Assembly (NCBI GenBank): GCA_028704125.1
Contig: JAQVLM010000027.1
Location: forward strand, 1-13,818
Direction: 5' to 3'
Source of the DNA: Opitutales bacterium
GTDB lineage: Bacteria; Verrucomicrobiota; Verrucomicrobiia; Opitutales; JAFGAQ01
Length of the DNA: 13,818 nucleotides
The notes under the pieces were generated by a model. The model ran no database searches. It saw only the letters and a program-made list of their open reading frames with translations, and was not told the DNA's origin. Each line of letters begins with the position of its first letter. Position 1 is the stretch's first letter. Below are positions 7,528-13,818 of the stretch, one piece after another. The position numbers and the translations under genes are program-made.

Positions 7528-9632
7528 TTAACCAATTCCACGACAAGATTGTGATTCGCCTGATCCGGTCGAGTTTCCTGACAAAGCTCCGGAACTGAAG
7601 ACTTCCCATACTGGCACCGACGAACATTACTCCATCCAATTCCCCTCGCGATTACGTCAAGTTCACCGAAACAAAGAAAGTGTTTATGCCACCACCTCTG
7701 GTAGGCTCCCTCGCGAACCTGCTCAGATCCATCCCAATCAGGGCTCCCAAGGTAAGTCCGCAAAACTTCATCAAGTTCTGGAGTGGACAGACGGAGGATT
7801 CCTCCCGGACGGAAGGTGCGAAAACATTCGCTGAGAAACGCAATCAGATCGGCTTGATCGATGTGTTCAAGAAAGTCTTCCGAGTATCCATACTTGAAAA
7901 AGTTGTCAGGAAACGGGTGACGACCGGTGAGATCAAGACGGAAGACATTTCTCCCGAGTTCGACTGGAACAACCCCACTGGGGAATGACTCGTCAAAGCC
8001 GTCGACATTTATCCACCCGGACAAGATATTTCTTCCACATGCATAGTGAATTTTGTCACAGAGCACTTCATTCAAATGAGCGGTAACCAAATAGTCTGTG
8101 CCGCTAAGCCTTACGAGATGCTCTTCACGATATGCCTCATGACCTGGAGGAACATATCCGTTCGAAAGGTCAACCAGCCGCGACACAAACCAACGTTGAA
8201 AATGCCCTGGATCAAACTCACTTTCTGCAATGGCACGGGAACGAGTAGCCATTTTATCGCGCGCCTGTACATCCAACAGGAACGACATTAAGGAGGCTGC
8301 CAGAATATCGGGATCATTCCCGGGAACAGCCTGACCACAGCCTCTGGATTCGATAAACTTTGAGATCTCAGTGTCTGGACTCGCAATAGCGAAAATGGGC
8401 AAACCAGCACTGCACAACTCAGTGATACGGGATGGCAATGAAAACCTCGAATATCCATTCATCGCCTTTTCTTCAGCGTTGAATGGAAGAATGGCAAAGT
8501 CCGCACGACATAAACGATCATGCAAAGCCAAACCAGAGTAGAATCCACGCCAGACAAGTTCGTCACCCAGCTCAACACCCGAGTCAACAATCTGCTGGAC
8601 TCTCTCGGGATGGGCATACCAATTGATCCGCGACAACGATGGGATATTCTCTCTGCACTTATGCCACGCCGAAGAAACGACATGAACCATTGGCCACTGC
8701 CAGAAATTGCCAAGCAACACTCCTCTGATTACATCACAGGGCTTATCCTTTCTCGCGTATTCATCAGTCGGAAGACGCTGATGCAACGCTGAAACATGCC
8801 TAACAGTCCGACCCAACAACTGCTCCAGGTAAGAAGCCATTCCAGATGTCAGGGCCCACAGTTCCAAGGATGAAGATTGTAGTTGTTCAAACCTCTCCAA
8901 AAAAGCATTCTCATCGTTGGGCGTAAAATCCATGAAATGCTGAATGACAGGGATCCCATTGGGCAAAGCCGAAAGAACCCCCTCCAGAACCTTTAGGTCG
9001 TTCTCATTGAAGGCCGTCGCATAGACCACCTGCGGCACAAATCCGATCTGTTTCATTAGAGCCCGGAGGCGAGCGGCCTGCTCGTCCAATGGCAAATCGG
9101 TTGAGAAACGAAAATTGTTTTTCCATGTGGGGAGTCCGACCTCCAATTGATACACACTCAAAAGTCGACTGGACGGGAAATCCCCGAAATATCGCTGAAT
9201 CAATACCCCTGTGCCATGGGTGCTGTTCAGTGTTTCAGAGGTCAAGACCAAGACGGATGGGAGTTCATCAGCAGGAATCTCCGTTCCGTTTTCCAACAAG
9301 ACTGGGGATCTTGAACCCATCGCAGCCATCAAACCTTCGAGCTCAGTTCTTATACTGTTAAGATTCGGACATAGTATCTTGTTCGCAGCAACCCCCATCT
9401 TGAGCAACTGTCGTCTGATCTCAGGGGCATAAATGCTGGCAACTACAATACAATCAAAGTCAAGCGCCCCAAGGGCCTCAGGGCCCACAACCAAGTGTCC
9501 GTGAAAATCCTTTCCGTGCCGCCGCTTGTCGTTATCACATACTCCGGCGACTCTAAGTCCTTCAAACTCCCGAATTCCGCAAAAAACCCGCTCGGCGCTA
9601 GTTCCTGTTCCAAAAACAACAAGTTTGATCAT
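7524..9632 (-). CDS. Three-part protein: Rossmann module, GT-B glycosyltransferase, SAM methyltransferase
   Basis: This 702-residue protein has three parts. Residues 1-90 form a Rossmann-like module (VVFGTGTSAERV, CDND at 32-35, RHG, VVAS at 63-66) of the type seen in sugar-nucleotide enzymes. Residues about 125-490 are a GT-B glycosyltransferase, with VLTSETLNSTHGTGVLIQRY (128-147), VIQHFMD (229-235) and the late donor-site region FSLPSRITELCSAGLPIFA (397-415). Residues about 518-700 resemble a type-11 methyltransferase: HYACGRN (529-535), GWINVD (539-544), YSEDFLEHI (583-591) and FRPGGILRLSTPEL (607-620). It may add a sugar and methylate the product, or cap a chain. The first 490 residues are colinear with the product of the gene at 9658-11127. 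An AGGA motif lies 12 bases before the ATG, and the stop overlaps the next start by 4 bp. Acceptor and donor are unknown. Confidence 0.87.
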   Translation of the reverse strand: MIKLVVFGTGTSAERVFCGIREFEGLRVAGVCDNDKRRHGKDFHGHLVVGPEALGALDFDCIVVASIYAPEIRRQLLKMGVAANKILCPNLNSIRTELEGLMAAMGSRSPVLLENGTEIPADELPSVLVLTSETLNSTHGTGVLIQRYFGDFPSSRLLSVYQLEVGLPTWKNNFRFSTDLPLDEQAARLRALMKQIGFVPQVVYATAFNENDLKVLEGVLSALPNGIPVIQHFMDFTPNDENAFLERFEQLQSSSLELWALTSGMASYLEQLLGRTVRHVSALHQRLPTDEYARKDKPCDVIRGVLLGNFWQWPMVHVVSSAWHKCRENIPSLSRINWYAHPERVQQIVDSGVELGDELVWRGFYSGLALHDRLCRADFAILPFNAEEKAMNGYSRFSLPSRITELCSAGLPIFAIASPDTEISKFIESRGCGQAVPGNDPDILAASLMSFLLDVQARDKMATRSRAIAESEFDPGHFQRWFVSRLVDLSNGYVPPGHEAYREEHLVRLSGTDYLVTAHLNEVLCDKIHYACGRNILSGWINVDGFDESFPSGVVPVELGRNVFRLDLTGRHPFPDNFFKYGYSEDFLEHIDQADLIAFLSECFRTFRPGGILRLSTPELDEVLRTYLGSPDWDGSEQVREGAYQRWWHKHFLCFGELDVIARGIGWSNVRRCQYGKSSVPELCQETRPDQANHNLVVELVK

Positions 9633-9654
9633 ATCATCATATCATCCTATCACG
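9631..9654. repeat. Short tandem octamer at the start of the three-part gene
   Basis: ATATCATC occurs twice in tandem (9631-9638, 9639-9646), followed by a degenerate third unit, CTATCACG. On the minus strand this gives overlapping ATG triplets between the AGGA motif (9648-9645) and the start codon at 9632; the upstream ATGs are out of frame and soon meet TGA. A change in copy number would alter the spacing between the AGGA motif and the start. Two perfect copies are too few to claim a phase-variable switch. Confidence 0.4.
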
Positions 9655-9657
9655 GGA

Positions 9658-11127
9658 TCACTGTGCTGCCGCCAACCTCACAATTTCCTGATTGAACCAA
9701 GAACGAAATCTTGAGATCCTAAACTCATTCTCGGCCAAATACCGGCCAGCGGCTCCAGCTATTCTCCTTGCGGCTTGGTTCTTAATATAATCGACAATAG
9801 CCTCAGATGTTTCTCCCACAGAACTCGAGCTTATCACGATCCCTAATCCATGCTCATTTACAAATCGAGCCAGTGGAGTGTCCTTACTGGACAGAACCAC
9901 AACCGGTAGCCCCACTGCCGCGAACTCGGCAATCCTGGAGGGCAAGGAATACTTCAGATAGCTTGTTTTTGCTTTCCTGTTAGCGTTCAGTGGCAACAAG
10001 GCCATATCGGCTGATGCAAGTTCTTTATGCAATCGCCTGCCCTTCAGAAAGCCCTTCCACACAAACTGTATTCCTGTATCGACCCCATTATCAAGTAATT
10101 CCTGAACCCGATTCGGAGCCACAAACCATTCTACCGGGCGCAAATTCGGAACCATGGCCCGACTTCGCTCCCAAGCTTTACTGACAAACGGAAGAACTTC
10201 TGGATTATAGAAGTTTCCCACCATAACCGTTCTAAAAGACGGACAGAATCGCCTATGGGTCTTTCGGAAACAGTCCGAAACGTTTAGCAGTAACCCCGTG
10301 ACCAACCGCACTTCCCTATTTAGCTTCATTTCCAACAAACACTTCATTGGATCTGTTAAAGCCCATATCTCGCAAATTGACGGGACTAACGCTTCGAAGG
10401 ACTCAAAAAAACGAGCGTGTTGTTGGGGGATCAAATCCATGAAATGCTGAATCACCGGAACTTGTCGGGGCATCAACCCAAGGAGATCCTTCATCAATTC
10501 AAAATCCCTTTCTGTCAAAGCCGTCGAATAAACCAGATCGGGAGAAAAATCCCTCAATGCATTCGCCAACTCATTGTGGGCTCCTACAGATCCGGACGCC
10601 ATCGTTATGGAGTTTCTCAACCATGGATTGCCAATCTGGCGAAACGACACTGACATCAAATGATCCCGGGGAAAATCACCAAAATACCGCTGGAGGAGAA
10701 CCCCCGTCCCGTGCGAATCATTCAATGTCTCATGAGAATATATTAGAACACGGGGAAGGTTTCGGGCCGAAACGCTATCCGATCCAATCTTCACAACAAG
10801 ATCCGGGCGGTGTTCTTCAAGGAGCCTTTCAAAAAGCGTTGAGCCATCACCAATTTCATACGAATGAATCTTCCGATCAGAAATCCCGAGGGAGATCAGC
10901 TGCTCTGTTATTTTTGGCCACCACTGACTCGCAATGATGACGAAGTCCCAGGCTTTTGAAATTGCCAGCTCGTCAGCGGACCAGATGCGACAACCCAGAA
11001 AATCGGTTCCATGCTTCAACGGATTATTGTCTGCAAAAGCAACAACCTCCACTTCATCCACTTCAGCAATAACCCTTTTTGCACTCTCGCCGCAAGCTCC
11101 AGTGCCAAATATGACAATTTTTAACAC
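9658..11127 (-). CDS. GT-B glycosyltransferase with N-terminal Rossmann module
   Basis: A 489-residue protein. Residues 1-90 are the Rossmann-like module shared with its two neighbours (VIFGTGACGESAK, ADNN at 32-35, KHG 38-40, FVIIAS 62-67). Residues about 125-489 are a GT-B glycosyltransferase: VLIYSHETLNDSHGTGVLLQ (127-146), VIQHFMDLIP, VWKGF (356-360), and YSLPSRIAEFAAVGLPVVV (393-411), the usual donor-binding region. It aligns almost without gaps to the first 490 residues of the downstream 702-residue protein but lacks the methyltransferase, so the two are paralogues. The start is GTG at 11127, which aligns with the ATG starts of the two sister proteins; it lies 10 bp after the upstream stop. 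No membrane segments are seen. The protein probably extends a surface glycan, but donor and acceptor are unknown. Confidence 0.88.
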   Translation of the reverse strand: MLKIVIFGTGACGESAKRVIAEVDEVEVVAFADNNPLKHGTDFLGCRIWSADELAISKAWDFVIIASQWWPKITEQLISLGISDRKIHSYEIGDGSTLFERLLEEHRPDLVVKIGSDSVSARNLPRVLIYSHETLNDSHGTGVLLQRYFGDFPRDHLMSVSFRQIGNPWLRNSITMASGSVGAHNELANALRDFSPDLVYSTALTERDFELMKDLLGLMPRQVPVIQHFMDLIPQQHARFFESFEALVPSICEIWALTDPMKCLLEMKLNREVRLVTGLLLNVSDCFRKTHRRFCPSFRTVMVGNFYNPEVLPFVSKAWERSRAMVPNLRPVEWFVAPNRVQELLDNGVDTGIQFVWKGFLKGRRLHKELASADMALLPLNANRKAKTSYLKYSLPSRIAEFAAVGLPVVVLSSKDTPLARFVNEHGLGIVISSSSVGETSEAIVDYIKNQAARRIAGAAGRYLAENEFRISRFRSWFNQEIVRLAAAQ

Positions 11128-11137
11128 AGACGTTTTA

Positions 11138-12181
11138 TTACTTGAGTGTTTCCCACAAATGCATTTTCTGCGCTACCGATCCATTCGAACGCACGAAAAC
11201 ACAATCCACTTGTTTCAACAATCCACCTTCATCGCGGAACCCACTCGAAATCTCGAAAGCAAAATATCCTTTCCCAGCAAAAAGGTTAATCATCTCATGA
11301 AAAACGAGAGATCCTTTCCAAAATCGATCAAGCGAGAGTTCCACAAAAAACACCTCAGTGTGGGACCAAAGCGCATCTCCACCAGCGAGAACTTTGTGTT
11401 CATAACCCTGAACATCCAACTTCACCAGATCAGGAGGCGGAATCTTCCCTTCCCGCAACAATGAATCGATGCGCCTCAGTGGAACCTTATAGGTCGCGCT
11501 GTCCGACCGCTCACCGGATGTAAAACTCAACGCAGTTGCGCCAAAGGCACCATAGCGGGATACCGGAACTCCAATTTCGATCTCACCATCCTCATCACCC
11601 AAGGCGATATCGAGCCGGTGCCATCCAGCAGCTTTCTCCTCGAGCAACTGATCGGAATAGACTGCCAATGGCTCAACCAAATAGTAGTACGCTTCGGGAA
11701 AAAGACGGGCACATGTTACAGACCACGGACCATTTGATGCCCCGACATCGAGAACACATTTCGGAGAAAAACCACTGCTTTTGAGTAAAGATAACGCCCT
11801 GAAATCATCTTCGAAGCCAATTACAGCTGCAGCTGTAGATTTATCCCTTGGCGGAAACAGCTTAGGCCAATCCGGAATACCAGCGACAAGTCCAGGCTCA
11901 CCCCAAGGCTCAAAAACCGAAATCTTTTCAGGGGGCACGCCCATATCCAACAACTGCGCTCCGATATCAGCATGCCATTGACTTGCCAGCATTACGTAGT
12001 CCCATTCACCGGAAGATATTACATCGCAGGGGCATCCCACCCGAAAACCATGCCACGTCATTCCATGTTTATTTGCATCGTTATCAACAACCGACACCAC
12101 CCCAACTCCAGAAACCTCTTTAATGCTGCTCCATGCGCGTTCCGCAGTGGATCCAGTTCCAAATAGAATAAGTCGAATCAT
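11138..12181 (-). CDS. FkbM-family SAM methyltransferase with N-terminal Rossmann module
   Basis: A 347-residue protein with two parts. Residues 1-90 repeat the shared Rossmann-like module (LILFGTGSTAERAW, VDND at 32-35, KHG 38-40, LAS 65-67). Residues about 125-335 form an FkbM-type methyltransferase: CVLDVGASNGPWSV (142-155) is the SAM-binding motif I, followed by VEP (169-171), a region around the second acidic motif (DIALGDEDGEIEI), and DLVKLDVQGYEHKVLAGG (251-268), the hallmark of the family. FkbM enzymes O-methylate sugars or other small acceptors. I prefer the ATG at 12181, which has a GGGGAAG motif four bases upstream and matches the starts of the two sister proteins, over an in-frame TTG at 12265. 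The next gene follows after 10 bp, so they are probably one transcript. Confidence 0.9.
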   Translation of the reverse strand: MIRLILFGTGSTAERAWSSIKEVSGVGVVSVVDNDANKHGMTWHGFRVGCPCDVISSGEWDYVMLASQWHADIGAQLLDMGVPPEKISVFEPWGEPGLVAGIPDWPKLFPPRDKSTAAAVIGFEDDFRALSLLKSSGFSPKCVLDVGASNGPWSVTCARLFPEAYYYLVEPLAVYSDQLLEEKAAGWHRLDIALGDEDGEIEIGVPVSRYGAFGATALSFTSGERSDSATYKVPLRRIDSLLREGKIPPPDLVKLDVQGYEHKVLAGGDALWSHTEVFFVELSLDRFWKGSLVFHEMINLFAGKGYFAFEISSGFRDEGGLLKQVDCVFVRSNGSVAQKMHLWETLK

Positions 12182-12185
12182 AAAA

Positions 12186-12192
12186 CTTCCCC
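12186..12192 (-). promoter_or_regulatory. Ribosome binding site supporting the FkbM start
   Basis: GGGGAAG on the minus strand lies four bases before ATG 12181. It is one of the few purine-rich sites at a gene start in this window and supports the shorter methyltransferase start over the TTG at 12265. Confidence 0.5.
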
Positions 12193-12350
12193 GCAATCCA
12201 TCCCTACTGATTAACACCAAAACGAAGACAAGGCATTGAACGTTTCTCTGTATTGATAGCCCCAACTTGTAATCTTACCGAGCTCAAAATCAGGGCGCAC
12301 CAAGGGTTGTTGAAGTCTGGTGAGGTCTCCATGGGTGGATAGATGGATAT

Positions 12351-12376
12351 TTGACATGGGCTCGAGGGATTGTCAA
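12351..12376. promoter_or_regulatory. Symmetric dyad with TTGACA on both strands
   Basis: The arrangement is TTGACA, four bases, CTCGAG, four bases, TGTCAA, exactly symmetric about 12363/12364. Each outer arm reads as a consensus -35 hexamer on one strand. No good -10 hexamer is found at 16-18 bp on either strand, so a promoter is uncertain. It lies about 170 bp before the methyltransferase start and could be an operator. Confidence 0.3.
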
Positions 12377-12528
12377 GGGGGATGACATTCGCTTTCAACG
12401 AGAGTGGAACAACCCGGGGAGTATCCACTATCGATCGATCATCAGCCAGTTTATGGATTTCATCGATATCTCCACGATTGAAAGTCAAAAGAATCATTCT
12501 CACTGCCGAATTCAGGTATAGTTTCTTC

Positions 12529-13215
12529 TCAGATCGAACGCTCGGCTTCACAGGAGCACAGTCTTTTGAATTTCTCACGACAGTAAGCGTAGACCTGATA
12601 ATCTAACAAGTTTTCTTCCTTAAACCGAGTTAATACTTCCTGCGATACATATTCAGAATTTTCATTGCCACTGGCGTTATCATAAGATTTGTTCAGCCAT
12701 GGTAATGGTTCAAAAGGCTTACCCATCATAGACGCGAGAACGTTCAGGCTTATTTCTTTTTCTTCGAGGATGCCAACGAAGTAATATCTATCAATCACAT
12801 CCCTATAGTTATCTAACGTCGCAGGAAATCTCTTTGATAAATAATTAGGTAGCATAAAAAGACGCTCTTCAATCGTTTCTGCCACTGATTGATTGTGCAT
12901 TTTCTCATATCTGAATAGAGATAGCTTTATTTGCAGTGGGTCTCTGACAAACGTGATCACCCTGTATCGGTCAGACATGAATACTTCAGGATATCTTTGA
13001 TGAAGGTAGTAGCCATCGAATTCAAAATGACCGCACAAGCAGTGACAAGACCTTAGGCTGCCTATATCAACTTTTTCAGGATAGTTCATCCCTGTCCATC
13101 CAATTCGGTAATCTTTGATCGTGATAAACCACTTATTGAGAACCATTTTTAGACTCGTTCCACCGCACTTAGGAATATGGTGAAAAACATAAACAGTATT
13201 TTTTTGTCCAAGCAT
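12529..13215 (-). CDS. PAPS-dependent sulfotransferase
   Basis: This 228-residue protein should transfer sulfate from PAPS to a hydroxyl group, probably of a glycan. The N-terminal strand and loop VYVFHHIPKCGGTSLK (8-23) is the 5'-phosphosulfate-binding loop of the Sulfotransfer_2-type family, and VITFVRDPLQIKLSLFRYEK (86-105) contains the Arg/Ser region that binds the PAPS 3'-phosphate. The gap between the motifs and the total length are normal for small bacterial members. There is no signal peptide or membrane segment, so it acts in the cytoplasm. It is the most AT-rich gene here (33% and 37% GC in two sampled lines), unlike the housekeeping genes, which suggests transfer. No Shine-Dalgarno site precedes the ATG. 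It lies upstream of the methyltransferase/glycosyltransferase set but 347 bp apart, so cotranscription is possible but not shown. Confidence 0.85.
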   Translation of the reverse strand: MLGQKNTVYVFHHIPKCGGTSLKMVLNKWFITIKDYRIGWTGMNYPEKVDIGSLRSCHCLCGHFEFDGYYLHQRYPEVFMSDRYRVITFVRDPLQIKLSLFRYEKMHNQSVAETIEERLFMLPNYLSKRFPATLDNYRDVIDRYYFVGILEEKEISLNVLASMMGKPFEPLPWLNKSYDNASGNENSEYVSQEVLTRFKEENLLDYQVYAYCREKFKRLCSCEAERSI

Positions 13216-13271
13216 ACAAAGTCGTTGTTTTTTTTGATTCTAAATTATCCATTCAATTCAATTAAAACATC

Positions 13272-13299
13272 TCATTAATACCAATTTTTATTCTGCCAA
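13272..13299 (-). promoter_or_regulatory. Possible sigma-70-like promoter for the sulfotransferase
   Basis: On the minus strand TTGGCA (13299-13294) and TAATGA (13277-13272) are separated by 16 bp, and the -10-like box ends 56 bp before the ATG at 13215. The match to consensus is only moderate and AT-rich DNA yields such pairs by chance. The -35-like box lies inside one arm of the 13293-13316 inverted repeat. Confidence 0.25.
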
Positions 13300-13316
13300 A
13301 CACTGATGTTAGGCAG
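13293..13316. repeat. Inverted repeat with 10-bp arms upstream of the sulfotransferase
   Basis: The arms CTGCCAAACA (13293-13302) and TGTTAGGCAG (13307-13316) are complementary at 9 of 10 positions, with a 4-base loop. On the minus strand an A-rich rather than U-rich tract follows the stem, so it is not a typical intrinsic terminator in that direction; on the plus strand no T-run follows it either. It may be an operator or an RNA stem in the leader of the sulfotransferase transcript. Confidence 0.55.
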
Positions 13317-13523
13317 TCACTGAACTGGTGTCAATATTATGGGAAACAGAATGGTTTTGATCTGTCGGGAATGGTGATACGCTTTCGACGGGAGTGCATT
13401 CTGTATTCAATGTTTATTTAAGAGTTCAGGCTTCCTGTGTTTAGTTTTCAAGCTCTTGCTAGATAACTATCTTGAGATGCTCGCAATCCCTATGGTTTCA
13501 ATCCGGTTAGAGAATAATCTCCA

Positions 13524-13818
13524 TCAGCCTTCTGACTCGAGTGCTCCTGGTCGATCAAGCATAGGGATGTGGATCGTTTGAACATCAGCGCCTGCCACCT
13601 CGTAGCTATATCGCAAGCCATGTTCCGCACAGAATAGCCCATACGCTTTTCTTTCGATGTCAGACCATTCCGACCACACCTCCTTTACACTTTGACTAGG
13701 AACGATTCCCTCATTCTCCCGAACTCGGGCCCTCAACAACAAATCCCCCCAACCATCCTGAATACCCGTCACTTTTTGAAGAGCTGACTCCGCGACGTCA
13801 GGACGACTCCCAACATCT
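13524..13818 (-). CDS. C-terminal end of an unrecognised protein, N-terminus outside the window
   Basis: A minus-strand frame is open from the right edge to a TGA at 13524, giving 97 visible codons. A GTG at 13772 could be a start, but the frame continues upstream of it without a stop (DVGSRPDVAESALQK precedes it), so a longer gene entering from the right is more likely. The visible part is soluble and mixed in charge: DGWGDLLLRARVRENEG, then VKEVWSEWSDIERKAYGLF, a lone Cys in FCAEHGLRYSYEVAG, and a terminal HIPMLDRPGALESEG. It has no membrane segment and no motif that I recognise. Position suggests it may belong to the polysaccharide locus, but that is only inference. GC is about 50% in one sampled line. 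Confidence 0.55.
   Translation of the reverse strand, partial: DVGSRPDVAESALQKVTGIQDGWGDLLLRARVRENEGIVPSQSVKEVWSEWSDIERKAYGLFCAEHGLRYSYEVAGADVQTIHIPMLDRPGALESEG

Larger units (their letters stand above)
12182..12528 (-). other. 347-bp region between sulfotransferase and methyltransferase, no clear gene
   Basis: No recognisable protein or RNA fills this region. One minus-strand frame is open from GTG 12578, overlapping the sulfotransferase end by 50 bp, to a stop at 12204 (124 codons). Another, in the sulfotransferase frame, is open from ATG 12357 to 12211 (48 codons, with PDFELGKITSWGYQYRETF near its end). Neither has a Shine-Dalgarno site or a family I recognise. The segment of the 124-codon frame from CQISIY to LQVGAINTEKR faintly recalls the C-terminal glycan-binding domain of Wzt-type ABC transporters, which is too weak to name it. 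It may be the remnant of a lost gene, a short accessory gene, or a leader. A long dyad lies at 12351-12376. Confidence 0.3.
13216..13523. other. 308-bp AT-rich spacer with a hairpin and a possible promoter
   Basis: No coding frame is convincing here. The spacer holds a strong inverted repeat at 13293-13316, a promoter-like pair next to it (13272-13299), and a 12-bp perfect palindrome AGATAACTATCT at 13461-13472. It separates the unrecognised gene at the right edge from the sulfotransferase and is the most likely place for a promoter driving the sulfotransferase leftward. The minus-strand region just after the stop at 13524 shows no clear intrinsic terminator. Confidence 0.45.

Noticed and set aside
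12390..13396. Near-identical 17-mers at 12390-12406 and 13380-13396 (15 of 17 bases match)
   Set aside because: The similarity does not extend beyond 17 bases, and matches of this quality are expected by chance in 13.8 kb.
1..13818. CRISPR arrays, insertion sequences, rRNA or tRNA genes
   Set aside because: I saw no regularly spaced direct repeats, transposase-like frames, or conserved RNA signatures on either strand.

Overview
The window reads as a chromosomal segment of a Gram-negative bacterium. The gene mix and protein style (aromatic-rich exported proteins, a periplasmic TonB-type repeat protein, a GH5 glycanase, few Shine-Dalgarno sites) suggest a Verrucomicrobiota/Opitutae-like or other PVC bacterium. 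This is inference from style, since no marker gene in the window settles the taxonomy. Every convincing gene lies on the minus strand, so transcription runs from right to left. Both outermost genes run off the window.

Right part (about 13.8 to 6.3 kb): a surface-polysaccharide or glycoconjugate locus. In transcription order it holds a partial unrecognised gene, a PAPS-type sulfotransferase, a 347-bp region without a clear gene, an FkbM-type methyltransferase, a GT-B glycosyltransferase, a 702-residue glycosyltransferase/methyltransferase fusion, and a GT2 glycosyltransferase with a TPR-like tail. The methyltransferase and the two GT-B proteins all begin with the same ~90-residue Rossmann-like module (FGTG at residues 7-10, a DN pair at 33-34, HG at 39-40, G45). 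The two GT-B proteins are colinear paralogues, one of which carries an extra C-terminal methyltransferase. The last four genes are packed tightly (10 bp gap, 25 bp gap, 4 bp GTGA overlap), which indicates one transcript. Base composition falls from about 60-65% GC in the housekeeping genes and the GT2 gene to about 43-52% in the three-enzyme block and 33-37% in the sulfotransferase (60-base lines counted by eye). The locus is therefore a mosaic, probably partly acquired by transfer.

Middle (6.1 to 3.0 kb): a low-molecular-weight protein-tyrosine phosphatase, serine hydroxymethyltransferase (glyA) and an exported protein built from four TonB C-terminal-like repeats, with gaps of only 8 and 17 bp. 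A strong hairpin lies directly after the TonB-type gene and may end this unit.

Left part (2.8 to 0 kb): an exported GH5 glycanase followed 28 bp later by 6-phosphogluconolactonase (pgl), a plausible glucan-to-pentose-phosphate pair. After a 196-bp spacer with two inverted repeats comes the first part of an unrecognised exported protein cut by the window edge.

The most notable feature is the set of three adjacent enzymes sharing one N-terminal module. Together with the sulfotransferase, it suggests a pathway making a methylated and possibly sulfated glycan, with the common module acting as a ligand-binding or docking unit.
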